Of a stretch of DNA of 64,000 nt, positions 11,331-23,300 are shown in pieces; within the stretch, counting starts at the first letter, position 1; each line of letters starts with the position of its first letter. The stretch comes from Adenophora triphylla var. japonica. Lineage: Eukaryota; Streptophyta; Magnoliopsida; Asterales; Campanulaceae. The position numbers were made by a program, and so were the translations under genes. Where the stretch lies: assembly GCA_022495995.1 (NCBI GenBank), contig JAFEMH010002559.1, positions 124,001 to 188,000 on the forward strand. Direction: 5' to 3'. Below the pieces are notes generated by a model. That model did no database searches. It worked only from the letters and a program-made list of their open reading frames with translations, and was not told the origin of the DNA.

Positions 11331-11378
11331 GTGGTGGTGGTGGCGGTGGCGGTGGCGGTGGCGGTGGCGGTGGCGGTG
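11331..11378. repeat. (GGTGGC)n microsatellite
   Basis: ggtggtggtgg passes into about six ggtggc units. A perfect hexamer run of moderate length. Confidence 0.9.
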
Positions 11379-12009
11379 AGAGGAAAAAAAAGAAGTAAAT
11401 TTGGGGATTAGAGAGGGAGAAAGGACAGGAGAAAGGGAAGGTGCAAATGGTAGGGTACGTTGTTATTATCCACTAAGGTATTCGTGGCACTTAAACTGTA
11501 GTAGAACATGACTCCCATTTTTTTTTTTTTTTTGACATTACTAATTCCACGTGGCATGTTCTTAGAACACTACTGGAGTTTTTAATTTTTCTTTTCACGT
11601 ACACATCCTCATAAAATCAAAAAAAAAAAAAAATCAAAACTTGTCTTACAATCATAGAGCTTCTTCACAAATATAAAAAAAAAATGGTGAAAATAATGTA
11701 AATATATCCCATTTTTTTTTCTAGAATGAGTGCTCTTTTGTAAAAAGTTTTTCAACTAATTTAACTAATTTTACGATGGCAATAAATAAAGTTTTTTTAT
11801 ATATAAAAAAAAGCTTAAAAAAAAAACTCTTATATGCTCACAAGAATTATGATTGAGTCCAAATTTACTTTATCTAGCATCCTTTACTACGAAGTCTTAT
11901 TAATCAAATACATTTGAGCAATATAACCATTTGTTATTTATATATTACTATCGTAGTGCAGCAAAATTTTGCACTTAATCTTTTTCTATTTGCTTTGATA
12001 ATAAATAAA
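11379..12009. other. Intergenic, poly-A/T rich
   Basis: Several A or T homopolymers of 9-14 bases and no coding signal. Confidence 0.4.
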
Positions 12010-12680
12010 TTAACGAAATAAATATAAGATAATATACTATGGTATATGTTATTCGCAGATGGTACTGTGATGATTGATGTGACAAAAAAAAATATTGAAA
12101 ATAAATTGGAAATGTGGAGACACACTTTACAATATCGAGGGTTTAGAATGATCAAAAGCAAGAATAAATATTTGGAGCGTAAGTTTACTAGAGATGAAAG
12201 CAGGGAGATATGGGTGATCAAAGTCAATGGAAAGATTGTTCAAGCTTCTGAGATTTTCGCTATCTTTGATCTATTATCCAAAAAGATGGAGAATTAGATG
12301 GAGATTTGACTCATAGTATTAATGCATACTGGTTGAAGTATAAGAGTGTCACAGGATTTCTATGTGATTTCGACATGCCCCATAGATTAAAGAGAAAATT
12401 TTACCGCACGATAATTAGGTCGACACTGTTTTATGACACTGTATATTGGGTCGTGAAACATTATCACGTTCAAAAGATAAATGTTGCGTAGATATATATT
12501 CTACGATGGATGTGTGGTATTACAATGAATGATCGATTGAGAAATGAGGTGATGAGTGGTAAAGTAGGAGTTGCGCCCATTTAAGTTAAAATGAGGGATA
12601 ATCGTCTAAGTGGTTTGGTCATATGAGACGCATGTTGACTGACACATCGATTAGGAGGCCTGAATAGTGGAGAAGTGATA
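12010..12680 (+). pseudogene. LINE-type reverse transcriptase relic
   Basis: Conceptual translation across several frames gives the C-terminal half of a plant non-LTR reverse transcriptase. There is a YADD-equivalent motif that has become LFADG (12049-12063), a KLEMWRHTLQYRGFRM segment, then HSINAYWLKYKSVTGFLCD, MPHRLKRKFYRTIIRSTLFYDTVYWVVK and LRWMCGI. The order and spacing match the thumb and maturase-like region of such elements. The second catalytic Asp is Gly, and at least three stops or shifts interrupt it. No 5' part, endonuclease or poly-A tail was found. Dead fragment. Confidence 0.75.
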
Positions 12681-12966
12681 AAATGGCGAGCATAAGCCTG
12701 ATCCGATTCTTGGCCCCCCAACTCCTCATTGATACCCTCGTGGTGAATTGAAACGATCCTATTAGTCGAGCAAACACTCGGTGCTAGTCTAATAATATGA
12801 GCAATTCGAGCACATGCTCCGAGTTGGCCTAAGTGAAAATGAAAGCGTGTGATGTCACACATACAATGACAAGTCAGATGTTGACTTAAGTTAGATTTGT
12901 TACTTTCTATATATTAGTTAAAATAGATAAAATATTGTATATATTGTAATTAAGGTTTATTTTATA

Positions 12967-13869
12967 GGCCGATTTCCTCTAGGGTCCCTTGGGCAAGCTT
13001 TAAATCCAATTTAGGAAACAAAATTTAGTTAAATCTCCAGACACCCCTCCGTCTATTGGGAGCGATCGCCCCACAACATGGCCCGATCGCGCGGTGTGAT
13101 GGGTGCTCTTCTAAGTTAATTATAAGACTAATTTGTCTCTTATAATTGACTTATAAGACAATTTTTTCAACCAAAAAAATCAAAATTTTCAATAATAACA
13201 ACGAATTGCTCTCATAATTTACACGTTTACAACTCTTATAAGTTAATTATAAGACTAAATCACCTCTTATAATTAACGTATAAGACCATTTTCTCTCATA
13301 ATTTACACATTTACAACTCTTATAAGTTAATTATGAGACTAATTTGTCTCTTATAATTGACTTAATAAGACAATTTTTTTAACTAAAAAAAATAAAAAAA
13401 TTCAATAATAACAACGAATTGCTCTCATAATTTACACATTTACAACTCTTATAAGTTAATTATAAGACTAAAGCACCTCTTATAATTAACTTATAAGACC
13501 ATTTTCTCGCATAATTTACACATTTACAACTCTTATAAGTTAATTATAAGACTAAATCACCTCTTATAATTAACTTATAAGACCATTTTGCCTCTTATTG
13601 AAGCTGGGGCAATGGAAATTGTGTAGAAAAGGGAGGACATTAAGCTGAAATTGGAGGAGGGAGCGATCACGCCATGTTGTGGGGCAATCGAACCCAAAGA
13701 CCAGAAGCCACCGCGCGATCACACCATGTTGTGGGCAATCGCTCCCAATTAGGCGGAGGTGTGTCTGGGGAATTTGAATCTGGAGATAACTCCTTATTTG
13801 ATATTTACAAAAAAGTTTTTTTTAAGGGAAAAAAAATCCGAGCAGAGGGGCCCTAGGGGACTTTTTCCA
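12967..13869. mobile_element. MULE-like MITE with long terminal inverted repeats
   Basis: It is absent from the partner LTR, so it is a true insertion. It is flanked by ATTTTATA on both sides (12959-12966 and 13870-13877), or nine bases with one mismatch. The outer roughly 140 bp at each end are imperfect inverted repeats (ctctagggtccctt versus cccctagggcccct, and gggagcgatcgcc versus gggagcgattgcc). Long TIRs and a 8-9-bp duplication suggest a Mutator-type MITE. The centre is a tandem array. Confidence 0.8.
13108..13595. repeat. Tandem array of ttataagttaattataag units
   Basis: Units of about 83 bp, with a longer variant, share ctcataatttacac, acaactcttataagttaa and cctcttataattaac. Each unit is itself rich in short palindromes. 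Related DNA lies at 40217-40790. Confidence 0.8.
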
Positions 13870-13918
13870 ATTTTATATACTAACCTACTAACCAAATCTT
13901 GGATATCTTTAGTATATA

Positions 13919-14195
13919 CTCCCTCCATCCCGTAATACTTGACACAGTTACTGTTTCGCACGGGAATTAAGGAAAAAGTAAAAAGGTTGATGTGTTGTGA
14001 GTGTAGATAGTTAAGTAGGAGAGAGAATGAGTGGAGAGAATAGTAAATTATAATGGTGTTGTGAGTATTAAAATAATGTAGGAGAGAGAATGAGTGGAGG
14101 GAATAGTAAAGATTCTTTGCCATTTTAGGAAGTGTGACTTATCAGTGGGACGCCCAAAATGGAAAAGTGTGTCAAGTATTGTGGGACGGAGGGAG
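13919..14195. mobile_element. Stowaway-like MITE in 5' LTR of B
   Basis: TA/CTCCCTCCATCCCG to GTGGGACGGAGGGAG/TA. It is missing at the matching point of the 3' LTR, so it inserted after element B. Confidence 0.9.
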
Positions 14196-14710
14196 TATTT
14201 GATTATTTTGTACGTATCTCTCACACAAGGAAAGTGTCTATGATAAGGAAAGATTGACTTGGCTAACTAAGGAAGGTAGAAGTCTAATTGAAGAAGATCT
14301 TTCCAAGAAAATCACCTTCTACAAACAAGGACTTCTTTTACTATAAATTTGGAGTTGCACGGTCCATTGAGGACCACGGTTTTTCTGATTTAAATCTCTG
14401 AAGTTCCAAATGATCAAAGAGTTTTTAGTGTGAGAGATTGTTTGGTTATTTAGTTCGTTTGTTCTTCTCTTGGTATTAGTTTTCGTGTAAACCGTCTTCT
14501 AATTGATTTAATAAGAGAAGCCTTTTAATATCTACTGCAAGTTGCTGTAGATAAGTGTTAAATCCGTGTTTGAATCTGTGCTCGTCTTTGATTAAAACTG
14601 TTATTCTGCTTCTTTAGTATTGGTGTTAATGCTGGTTCTATCATACCAGGACTCACACGAGGTACTTTTGTTGTTCACTTGTCAATCTTAGCTACTCAAT
14701 TTGTTTCAAT

Positions 14711-14723
14711 TGGTATCAGAGCA
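14711..14723 (+). promoter_or_regulatory. Primer binding site of element B
   Basis: tggtatcagagca, initiator tRNA-Met type, two bases after the LTR end at 14708. Confidence 0.9.
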
Positions 14724-14765
14724 TAGCTCGATTACACTGAGTAAGATCCAGAAAGTGTAGCCATT

Positions 14766-16376
14766 ATGGAAGGACATTTGAATCAATACTGTCTCCTGTA
14801 TTGGATGGATCAAACTATGTTATATGAAAAGCTAAAATGCGTCTTTTCATCAAGGCAATTGATGAGAGGGTGTGGCTTGTCCCATAGTCTCCTCCTAAGG
14901 TTTAAAGTAAGAATGAAGAGGGGGAAACCTCAGAAAAAATCTTTAAACTTAAACCTGAGGAAGATTGGACTACAACTTTAGTCACTCTAGCTAATTATAA
15001 TTCCAAGGCTCTTGGTGCTATATCAAGTCAGGTGGATGAACACATGTTACGACTTGTTATAAATCAAAATGTAGCAAAAATAGCCTGGGATATTTTGCAA
15101 GGTCACTGTGAAGGTGTTGATAGTGTTAAGGCCACTAGGCTGAGAATTCTCATGACCAAGTTTGAAAACTTGAGGATGAATGAAATTGAAGACATTAAAA
15201 GCTATTCGGCGAAATTAAGAGAAATCTCAAACGAATATCTATCCTTAGGTGAGCCTATATCAAATGCTAGGTTAGTGAGCAAAATGTTGAGAACTGTTAC
15301 TGAAAAATTCAACATTAAAATTGCTATCGTTTGAAGAAGCACATGATACCACAACCATGGGTTTAGATACTCTTGTAGGTATTCTGACTATGTTTGAGAT
15401 GAACTTGTCAATTCAACAGCAACATAAAGATGAAAACATTGCTCTTGCAACTTCTCTCTCAAATGTATCCAAAGTGTCAAGAGAGATTGAAGAAATCTCC
15501 AAAGAAATTGACACTTCAAATTTGAAAACTGAAGATGTTGCCTTTTTGACCAAAAAATTTACTTCCTTCTTAAAAAATAAAAGGGTCAACAAGTTTCCTT
15601 CAAAAATTCAAAACGCATTTGAAAAATCTAAAGAGGAAATCGAGAGAAGTTTTAAGAAACATGATAGTTTTGTTAAGAAAAGATCTGAATCTATTAAATG
15701 TAGAGCTTGCAAAGGCTTTGGGCACTATGCTAATGAGTGTGCCAACACTCTGAAGAAAAAGGGAATGAGATTTTGTGCGACCCTTAGTGACAGTGATGAC
15801 GAAGATGAAACGCTAAACTTAGCAATCATGGAAATCTCGTCTCTAAGTCATAAACCTCATATTGATGTTACTTCGGATGTAGTCACACCAACCATCACAT
15901 ATGTTCAACTGTTTTAACTCATCACTTTCTGAGAAAACAGAGAATGAAGAAGAAAGTGATGGAAGTTACCAAGAACTTCTTGATGGTTATGCTTATTTAT
16001 TTGCTGACTGGGAAAAAAAAGTAGAAAAATGGCTGTTTTTGAAAAGGTTAACGAGAAACTCTATACTGAAATCTCTACTTTAAAAGGTGAACTTGAAAAA
16101 ATCACCTCAGAAAATGACAATCAAAAGGATGCCATAGCCAAACTCGAGGTAATGCTCACCAAACGTGATATTGAACTCGAGAAAATCAGAACAAAACTTG
16201 AAAAGGCCAATGGAACGTTTGCAAAATTAAATACTAGAAAGGCCAAACTTGAGGAAGTTCTGAGCATGGGAAATAATTCTAAAACTGGTCTTGGCTATAA
16301 ATCAAATTTTGTGAAAGAAGGAGAGAGTCCCTCAAAAACCAAGAATTTTAAAAATCATAAAACTATACCTAAGTAA
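14766..16376 (+). pseudogene. Element B gag with zinc knuckle and coiled coil
   Basis: Begins MEGHLNQY at 14766, then shifts frame within 60 bp. The UBN2 Gag core reads at 14940-15330 (WDILQGHCEGVDSVKATRL) and goes on in another frame at 15321-15917. A CX2CX4HX4C knuckle (CRACKGFGHYANEC) and an acidic SDSDDEDE stretch follow. A lysine/glutamate-rich coiled coil occupies 16029-16300. At least four frame breaks. The knuckle plus acidic tail and long coiled coil fit the Sirevirus Gag. It would assemble particles and package RNA. Confidence 0.8.
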
Positions 16377-16379
16377 AAG

Positions 16380-17519
16380 AGGTTTGTCTGCCACTACTGT
16401 TTTGCATCAGGTCACATCAGATCCTTTTGCTACCAAAGAATTCATGACCTTGGAAAATCTGCTTCTCAGATGAGTGCCCGGATGTACTCACATCACCACT
16501 CACACCACCAGAAATCTGGTCAATCTGTGTGGGTGGAAAAGAAAAGTGAGGAATGTAAAGTCATATTCACGTCACTCAAGAGCAGCATAGTTAGCTCATG
16601 GTACTTCGACAGTGGGTGCTCGAGGCACATGGCATGTAATGTTGAGTTTTACACCTCTATCAAGGGTGGAAACGTGAAATATGGGGGAGGAGCCCAAGGT
16701 AAGATTGTTGGTAAGGGTACTCTATGTGTTAATTATATGCCTAAACTAAAAAATGTCTATCATGTGAAAGGCTTAAAAGCTAATCTCATTAGTATAAGCC
16801 AACTAATTGGTGACAATTTACATGTTAGATTTGACAAACATGAGTGCAAAGTGTTTGATAACACTGATCAATGCCTATTCACTGGGGTAAGGTCTCAAGA
16901 TAATTGTTACAAATTTGGTGACAACTTATCCTGCCTTAGCTCCAAAGTAAATTATCTTGAGGTTTGACATCAAAAGTTAGGTCATGCAAGTTTTAGGAAA
17001 ATAGAAGAGTTGGTGAGATTCAATGATATTAAACACTTACCCAAACTTGATTTTAAATAGATAAGTGTGTGTGGTCCTTGTCAAAAGGGCAAGCAAACTA
17101 AAGCTTCCAACAAAAAGGTTGATCAAAGCTCCACTTCTAAGATCTTGGAACTAATCCATACGGACCTTATGGGGCCGATTGAAGTTGAAATCTTAACTAA
17201 AAAGAAATATTATTTTGTGTGTGTAGATGATTATTTTAGGTACACATGGGTCCTATATTTGAAAGAAAAATCTGAGGCCCTTGAAGTGTTTAATGTGTGG
17301 TATAGAAAGGTCAAAAACTTGCATGGTAAGAAAGTGATTAAAATTCGGTCTGATCACCCAACTGAATATGAGAACACTTTGTTCTCTGAATTTTGTGACT
17401 CCAAGGGAATAACCCATGATTTCTCACCCCTAAAACTCCCTAACAGAATGGGGTGGCTGAAAGAAAGAATCGTAGTTTGCAAGATATGGCACGTGTCAAA
17501 GCCTCCAAAAGCACTGTAA
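16380..17519 (+). pseudogene. Element B protease and partial integrase
   Basis: A second knuckle (CHYCFASGHIRSFC) precedes the aspartic protease, whose motif reads WYFDSGCSRHM at about 16600-16632 in a 165-codon open stretch. The integrase zinc region (KLGHASF, then CGPCQKGKQ) and part of the core (HTDLMGP, VCVDDYFRYTW, IRSDHPTEYENTLF) follow after a stop. The core is corrupted after FSPLKL, where the conserved Asn-Gly segment and catalytic Glu should be, and the rest of pol is missing. This is a deletion end, not only point decay. Confidence 0.8.
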
Positions 17520-17689
17520 GTTCACCTCCTTATGAAACTTTCGTATCTAGTGAGGCAAATGAGAGATTTGAGTTTTTCAGAATGAAGGGTTCATTGTTGA
17601 AAGGGTCTAATACAAAATGTTTGATGATGTAAGGATGTCCAGATACTTAAGGGAAAATCCCTTCTCCACACTGTGACCTACCCAGCCAC

Positions 17690-18444
17690 TTCTACACCTC
17701 GCTTGTTTTTGAATTTTATGTTAATCTCCTTATATTCATTCAAGACCCAAGGTCTAACAACTTTGAGAAAGTGACTGTTAGGGGAAAATATATAGCTTTC
17801 TCTCCTTCTATCATCAACTCTTTCCTCCAAACTCCAAATCCTCAAAACATCCCAGCCATGGCCCCTAAAAATGAAATTGCCACGGCTATTTCCAATGGCC
17901 TTGATCCCATTTGTCACAACCAGTACAAGTGAACTATGATGACCTCCCTGTGTGGGGTTTTGTTCAAAATTGCTACCCTCAATTGGAAACCCACCTCCAA
18001 CAGAAACACAGTCACCACAGCCCACGCTGATCTCATTATAGGATATTCCGGGGTGTTGAGTTTAACCTTGGAAAGATAGTGTTTGCCAGCATAGTTCAAT
18101 TTGCTGAAAAGGAGCTTCCTTCTGATCTTCCATTTCCATGCTTAATTTTTGGTCTATGCTTAGAACAAGGGGTGGACATTATCCCTTCTGACAGTTTATG
18201 GGAGAAAGTTGAACTCTTTGAGATTCAAACAGTTCTGGCGTGTACCAAGCGTACAATTGATCTTTCAGTAGAGTTTTCAGATGATCCAGCTGCTGAAATT
18301 CATGAGGATGATGAAGATGATATGGCTGATGTTGGTGATGATGTGATCACATCCCCAATGTCACAAATGTATGCTAGAAGGAACAGGTTGTTGGCAGCCA
18401 AGGCTAGCCTTTCTGGACAAAAAGGGGGAGCTAGCACAAGATAA
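17690..18444 (+). pseudogene. Extra ORF with putative plant transposon domain
   Basis: Placed between the broken integrase and the 3' LTR. Across frames it reads IQDPRSNNFEKVTVRGKYI, FSPSIINSFL, IATLNWKPTSNRNTVTT, then a clean run from 18079: ASIVQFAEKELPSDLPFPC, IFGLCLEQG, an acidic EDDEDDMADVGDD stretch, and a stop at 18442-18444. From memory this resembles the Pfam putative plant transposon protein domain (Transposase_32), found in many plant transposons. Function unknown. Three or more breaks. I do not recognise it as an envelope. Confidence 0.6.
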
Positions 18445-18732
18445 GTTTTTGATGATATTAGCCAGAACTTTCGATGAGAGCTGCTCAAGGAAACCAGGAC
18501 TAAAATGGAGAAGGCTGATTAATTGCTTGTCATGAACTGTTTACTGTTTTTGAAACAATATTTGTTTTGTGTGTGTTAGGAACAATGGTGAATTACTTTG
18601 TTTTTGTTTGGATTATATTGGCATTTGCATGTTTGGGGGGAGTTTTAATATTTGATAATTAGTTTATTTTATATGTTCTTGTCTTATGATTCGTTTTGAT
18701 CAGAAAACAACAAATTAGGAGGAGATTGAAAG

Positions 18733-19383
18733 TGTGATGTCACACACACATTGACAAGTCAAAGGTTGACTTAAGTTAGATTTGTTACTTTCTTTATATT
18801 AGTTAAAATAGGTAAAATATTGTATATATTGTAATTAAGGTTTATTTTATACGCTAACCTACTAACCAAATCTTGGATATCTTGTAGTATATATTTAGTT
18901 ATTTTGTAGGTATTTCTCACATAAGGAAAGAGCACATGATAAGGAAGGATTAACTTGACTGACTAAGGAAGGTAGAAGTCTAATTGAAGAAGATCTTCTC
19001 AAGCAAATCACCTTCTACAAACAAGGACTTCTTTCACTATAAATTGGAGCTGCACGATCCATTGAGGATCACGGTTTTTGTGCTTTAAATTTCTGAAGTT
19101 TCAAAGGATTAAAGAGTTTTTAGTGTGAGAGATTGTTTGGTTATTTAGTTCGTTTGTTCTTCTCTTGATATTAGTGTTTGATTTAATAAGAGAAGCATTT
19201 TATTGTCTACAACAAGTTGATGTAGATAAGTGTTAAATCCGTATTTGAATCTGTATTCGTCTATGATTAAAACTGTTATTTCACTGCTTTATTATTGGTG
19301 TTAGTACTGGTGCTATCACACCACTACTCACAGGAGATACTTTTGTAGTACACTTGTCAATCTTAGCTAATCAATTTCTTTCA
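18733..19383 (+). repeat. 3' LTR of element B
   Basis: TGTGATGTCACAC to TTTCTTTCA, 651 bp, without insertions, so it serves as the reference for the 5' LTR. Confidence 0.9.
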
Positions 19384-20043
19384 ATAAGGTTTATTGACCC
19401 AAGTCCTTGAGCGGTTTATTTCGTTCACCATGAGTTTTTTTTTTAAATTCAATTTCATTCCCAATTAAAAAAGAGATGATACTTCACAAAGTCCGAATGC
19501 TCATCTTGAATAATATCAACAGTTTCAACTCTTAACCTACAACAACGATATTTTCGATTAAATCTTTAGACGTTTGAATTTCACTCCAATTATAAATTGG
19601 ACAATACATCAATATAACATTTAAGAAATCCCCTCTCTATTAATATTTTGCGCTGAACATTTGATTTGACCCACCAGACATGTCAAAATTTACGAACCAT
19701 TCTTTAGCATTAAGAACATTGATGTCCACTGTATTGTGAGAAAATTCAAGAATCGTCGCCATTATTGTAAGATGAAAAACAACAAATAAACGTAGGCTCT
19801 TATAAAGGAGAGAAAACAACCGCTGCACAAACAAATAACAAAATGAGTAAAAATAACGATTTTCGACAAAAGAAAAAAAATATTTTATGATATAAATAAT
19901 TAAATAATGGAGATCGATTGATAGCGAAAATAACTAGCATTAATTATTTTAGTTTATTTTAATGACAGCCAATAATATGAGAGTTTAAAAAAATACTAAA
20001 TATTTTGCGAATAGAACGGATTAAAAAGTTGTTCACCTTTTTT
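19384..20043. other. Intergenic, no gene seen
   Basis: AT-rich. A 40-codon minus-strand frame from about 19763 (MATILEFSHNTVDINVLN) has a good ATG context but no recognisable homology or splice partner. Left unannotated as a gene. Confidence 0.35.
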
Positions 20044-20051
20044 TATATAAA
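20044..20051 (+). promoter_or_regulatory. TATA box of the 20.4 kb gene
   Basis: tatataaa about 35 bp before a pyrimidine-rich start region (cctctctttctctctcac) that fits a plant transcription start and 5' leader of roughly 290 nt. Confidence 0.55.
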
Positions 20052-20372
20052 TTGTTAAAACTTGACGGTTTCCATTTTTCTCCTCTCTTTCTCTCTCACA
20101 CTCACGATCTTTCACGCCTCTCTCTCTCTATCTCTCTCCTCCTTTTGTCCGTTTCTGTTTCCTTTTCCTGTTCCTCGTTTGTTTTCTCTGCACTTTCTGT
20201 TGGTTTCTGGGAAAATTTATCGTCCGTTTCGTTTTTATTATCATCCCTTTGTCGGTGGTCGTTTCCTATATATATCCAATTACAAAACCCTTCCTCTCAC
20301 CACTCAAGAACATTTTTAATTAATTCTGGGTTTTATTTGAGTTTTCTCGAGAAAAAAGAAAGAGAAAAGAAA

Positions 20373-23300
20373 ATGGAGGGAAAGAAGGAGGTGGGCGGCT
20401 CTAATTCTTGTTCTTCACCATCATTCACTTCTGAGCTTTTTGGTTCCAAGGATTCTGGTTCTTCTTCTTCTGGGATTTTCAATTCAATCTTTGCTTCTTC
20501 CAACAAGGTATAATTTATTCTATTTACCCTTCTTGGTTCATACATTTTCTGTTTACTTTAGGCTCTGTTTTTTTTTTTTTTTTTTTTTTAATTCTCCCTC
20601 CGTCCCAAAAAACATTTATTGTTTAAGAAGTTTAAATTTGTTCTAAAATAGAGTAGTTGTTTTTTTAATCTCATCTGGGAGAAAGTATTGATTTTCATAG
20701 AAAATGAGCAAATCTCTCTTAAGAGAGCTTTAATTATCCGCAGAAAATATTTGATTTTCAAAATGGTAGTAAATGGGCTATGGATCACAAGGCCGAAAAA
20801 AAAGTATTTGATTTTCTTGTTGCTATGTAATTTTCCTTCTAATTCCAGCTTAATAACTTTCATGATGGAGTGAGGATAAAAGTAGGGGTGTAAGTGGTTT
20901 GGTTTAGCTAATTTAGAAGCCGAACCGCTGCTCATCGGTTTGGAGAGATCTCAAACCGAGCTAAACCCTGTAAAAGTTCAGATTGGTCTAAACCAAAGAT
21001 CAGACCCCGAGCTAAACAAACCGCCATAGTTTGGTTTGGTTCAGTCTAAACCATGGTTTGGTTTTGCGATTTTGACCGCGGTTCAAACCGCAATCCAAAC
21101 TATGGTATAGACCACAACCTAAACCACTCTATTATCATGTTTTTTAAATTTTCTGACTAATAAATAGAATATACATATAAAAGAAAAAACACAATCATAA
21201 AAGATAACAAAACAAACCATACCAGTTCACGGTTACAAATCAAGATTGTCAAATTCGAAATACCATTCAACGAAAATTAAATCAGATAACTAAATCAAAG
21301 TACAATTGTTAATGCATTGTTAGTGTTTGACATCACAATACGAAGTAATTGTTAATGCAATGATACCCTTCATTCAAATTCTAAAGGTCAAACTAAGCGG
21401 CAAAAGTGATTTATAAGTGATGAGTGTCCACAAAATTCACAGTGATTGAAACACATAATGAAACATAATAGGTTTAATGGTCTCGAACCGGTTCGATCTA
21501 CAAAGGTTTGGCTCGGTTCGGTTTGGAGGTGGTAGACCGCAAGCTGAACTAAACCGTGTGGTTTGTTAATTTCTCAAATCGAGCTAAGCCACTAATGCCT
21601 AAAAGCCGAACCAAACTGTGTGGTTTGGTTTGGTTCGGTTCGGTTCGAAACCGCGGTTTGAACCAAACCACTGAGACCCCTAGATAAAAGATAGAAAATC
21701 CATCACTTTGCATCACAATGAAGCACAAAAGGTAGGTAATTGAGAGTAAATTTTCAGAATTTCAAGCTCTATCCGTCCCAATATAAATTTCACATTTTCC
21801 ATTTTGGTCTGTCCCTTAATAAATATCATACTTCTAAATTAGAATAGTGTTTTAGTGCTATTTTATCATTGAATGCAATGTACAAATAAGTAAAACACAT
21901 TTTTAAAACATTGATAAGTCAACTGTGATATTTGGGACATAGGGACTAAAGCAAAAGAGAATATTTTGTTGTACATTTCATCTATATTTTGTCCTGCGTA
22001 ACACTTGTAGAACTTTTAATCATGAAAATTTTGGTAAGTTCTCTCTTTACATGAAACTATCATTAGGATAAAATTTGTTAAATAAAGTTATATGATGTTT
22101 TTGGGTCTTGGTTTCTTTACAGCCGTTTGGGAGGCAGTCGGTGCGTTATGAGGCGATGGATAAGAAGCAAGAGTTTGGAACCAAGCCTGCTGCTCCAGGT
22201 TTGTGAAATCGACCTTAATTTAATTTTAAATGGAGGAAGTAAATTACATGCTACAAGAGTAAAGTTTGACTGCAGGAAATATTAGCTTATTTAGAAATGC
22301 CCTTGCTCTATTTTCCGGAAAAAAAATAAAAATACACACTCAAATTTAGTTTTCATTGAAAATATTGGTACTTGGAGTTTTTGTAAACAAGAGATAGTAA
22401 AAATACCCTTTTTTTTTCCAGATACTATTTCTCGGGACAAGGAGGGTGAAAGTAAGAGTCCAACGAAGGAGAACAACAATTCGTATTATCAAGAGCAAAA
22501 AGCACAACCGTGCCATCTCAGCTCTTCTATATATTATGGTGGCCAAGACGTATACAATAGTCCTAAGAGTGCTACCCAGAGCTCTGATTACCCAATTGTG
22601 AGCAAATCTTTGTCAATTTGAAATTTCCTTTTTAATATTCGGAAATTTCTAGCGTAAAATAAACATATTTTTGTTTGCGTTTGACTTTAGAATGGTATTA
22701 TACAAATATTAAACATCTTGAATTGGAAAGAATATCATGTTCTACACGAAATTATCTAATTTTTATGTGGTGCAATGCTAGAAATGACTATTTTCTAAAA
22801 AAAATCTAATTATTGTATCACGTTAAATATATTAAAAAAAATGTTGCATTTCTTGATTTTTTTTTATTTTTTTTTCAGTTCAAGGAAGGAGGAGAAGATG
22901 ATGGGTGTGCTTCGAGAGGAAATTGGTGGCAAGGTATGATGCGTTAGCATTTGTCAAAACAATTACTAGCAATTATACACTCCCACGTCCCAATGTAAAT
23001 GTTATACTTGACATTTTGGTCAACTTATTGAACTTTGACCAAATTTTTATAAATTTTTAACTCTTCATTAAATTGTAAAAATTGTTATTGATAATATTCA
23101 TAATTGTGTATCAATATGCCGTAAATGTTTAGAACGTCATTAAGATCAATAAAACTTCATAAAATCTTGGTCAAAATTCAATCAGATTGACTAAAACGTA
23201 AAATTATTTTGTCACAAAGATAGTAGGAGTAGCTTATCTTAGCTAATCTTTGTTGTATTGGCTTATTATAGCCATTGTAGGGTCTTTCTATTACTTTAGA

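Larger units (their letters stand above)
12848..14708 (+). repeat. 5' LTR of element B, enlarged by two insertions
   Basis: Matches the 651-bp 3' LTR at 18733-19383 once the MULE-like MITE (12967-13869) and a Stowaway (13919-14195) are removed. Confidence 0.9.
12848..19383 (+). mobile_element. Sirevirus-like copia element B, reverse transcriptase lost
   Basis: LTRs of TGTGATGTCACAC to TTTCA flank a plus-strand interior: primer site, Gag with coiled coil, two zinc knuckles, protease (DSGCSRHM), a partial integrase, then directly an ORF with a putative plant transposon domain, and no reverse transcriptase or RNase H. Tracts aaagggggag (18420) and ttggggggag (18633) precede the final aggaggagattg tract, reminiscent of the repeated polypurine signature of Sireviruses. 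Flanks 12843-12847 (aagcg) and 19384-19388 (ataag) do not match, so the original target duplication is not seen. Every ORF is broken. Confidence 0.85.

Noticed and set aside
17678..18099. Minus-strand frames opposite the extra ORF of element B
   Set aside because: The plus strand carries recognisable transposon-domain sequence; the minus frames are shadows.
19640..19834. Small minus-strand frame starting MATILEFSHNTVDIN
   Set aside because: No homology recognised, no splice partner or promoter; too short to support.
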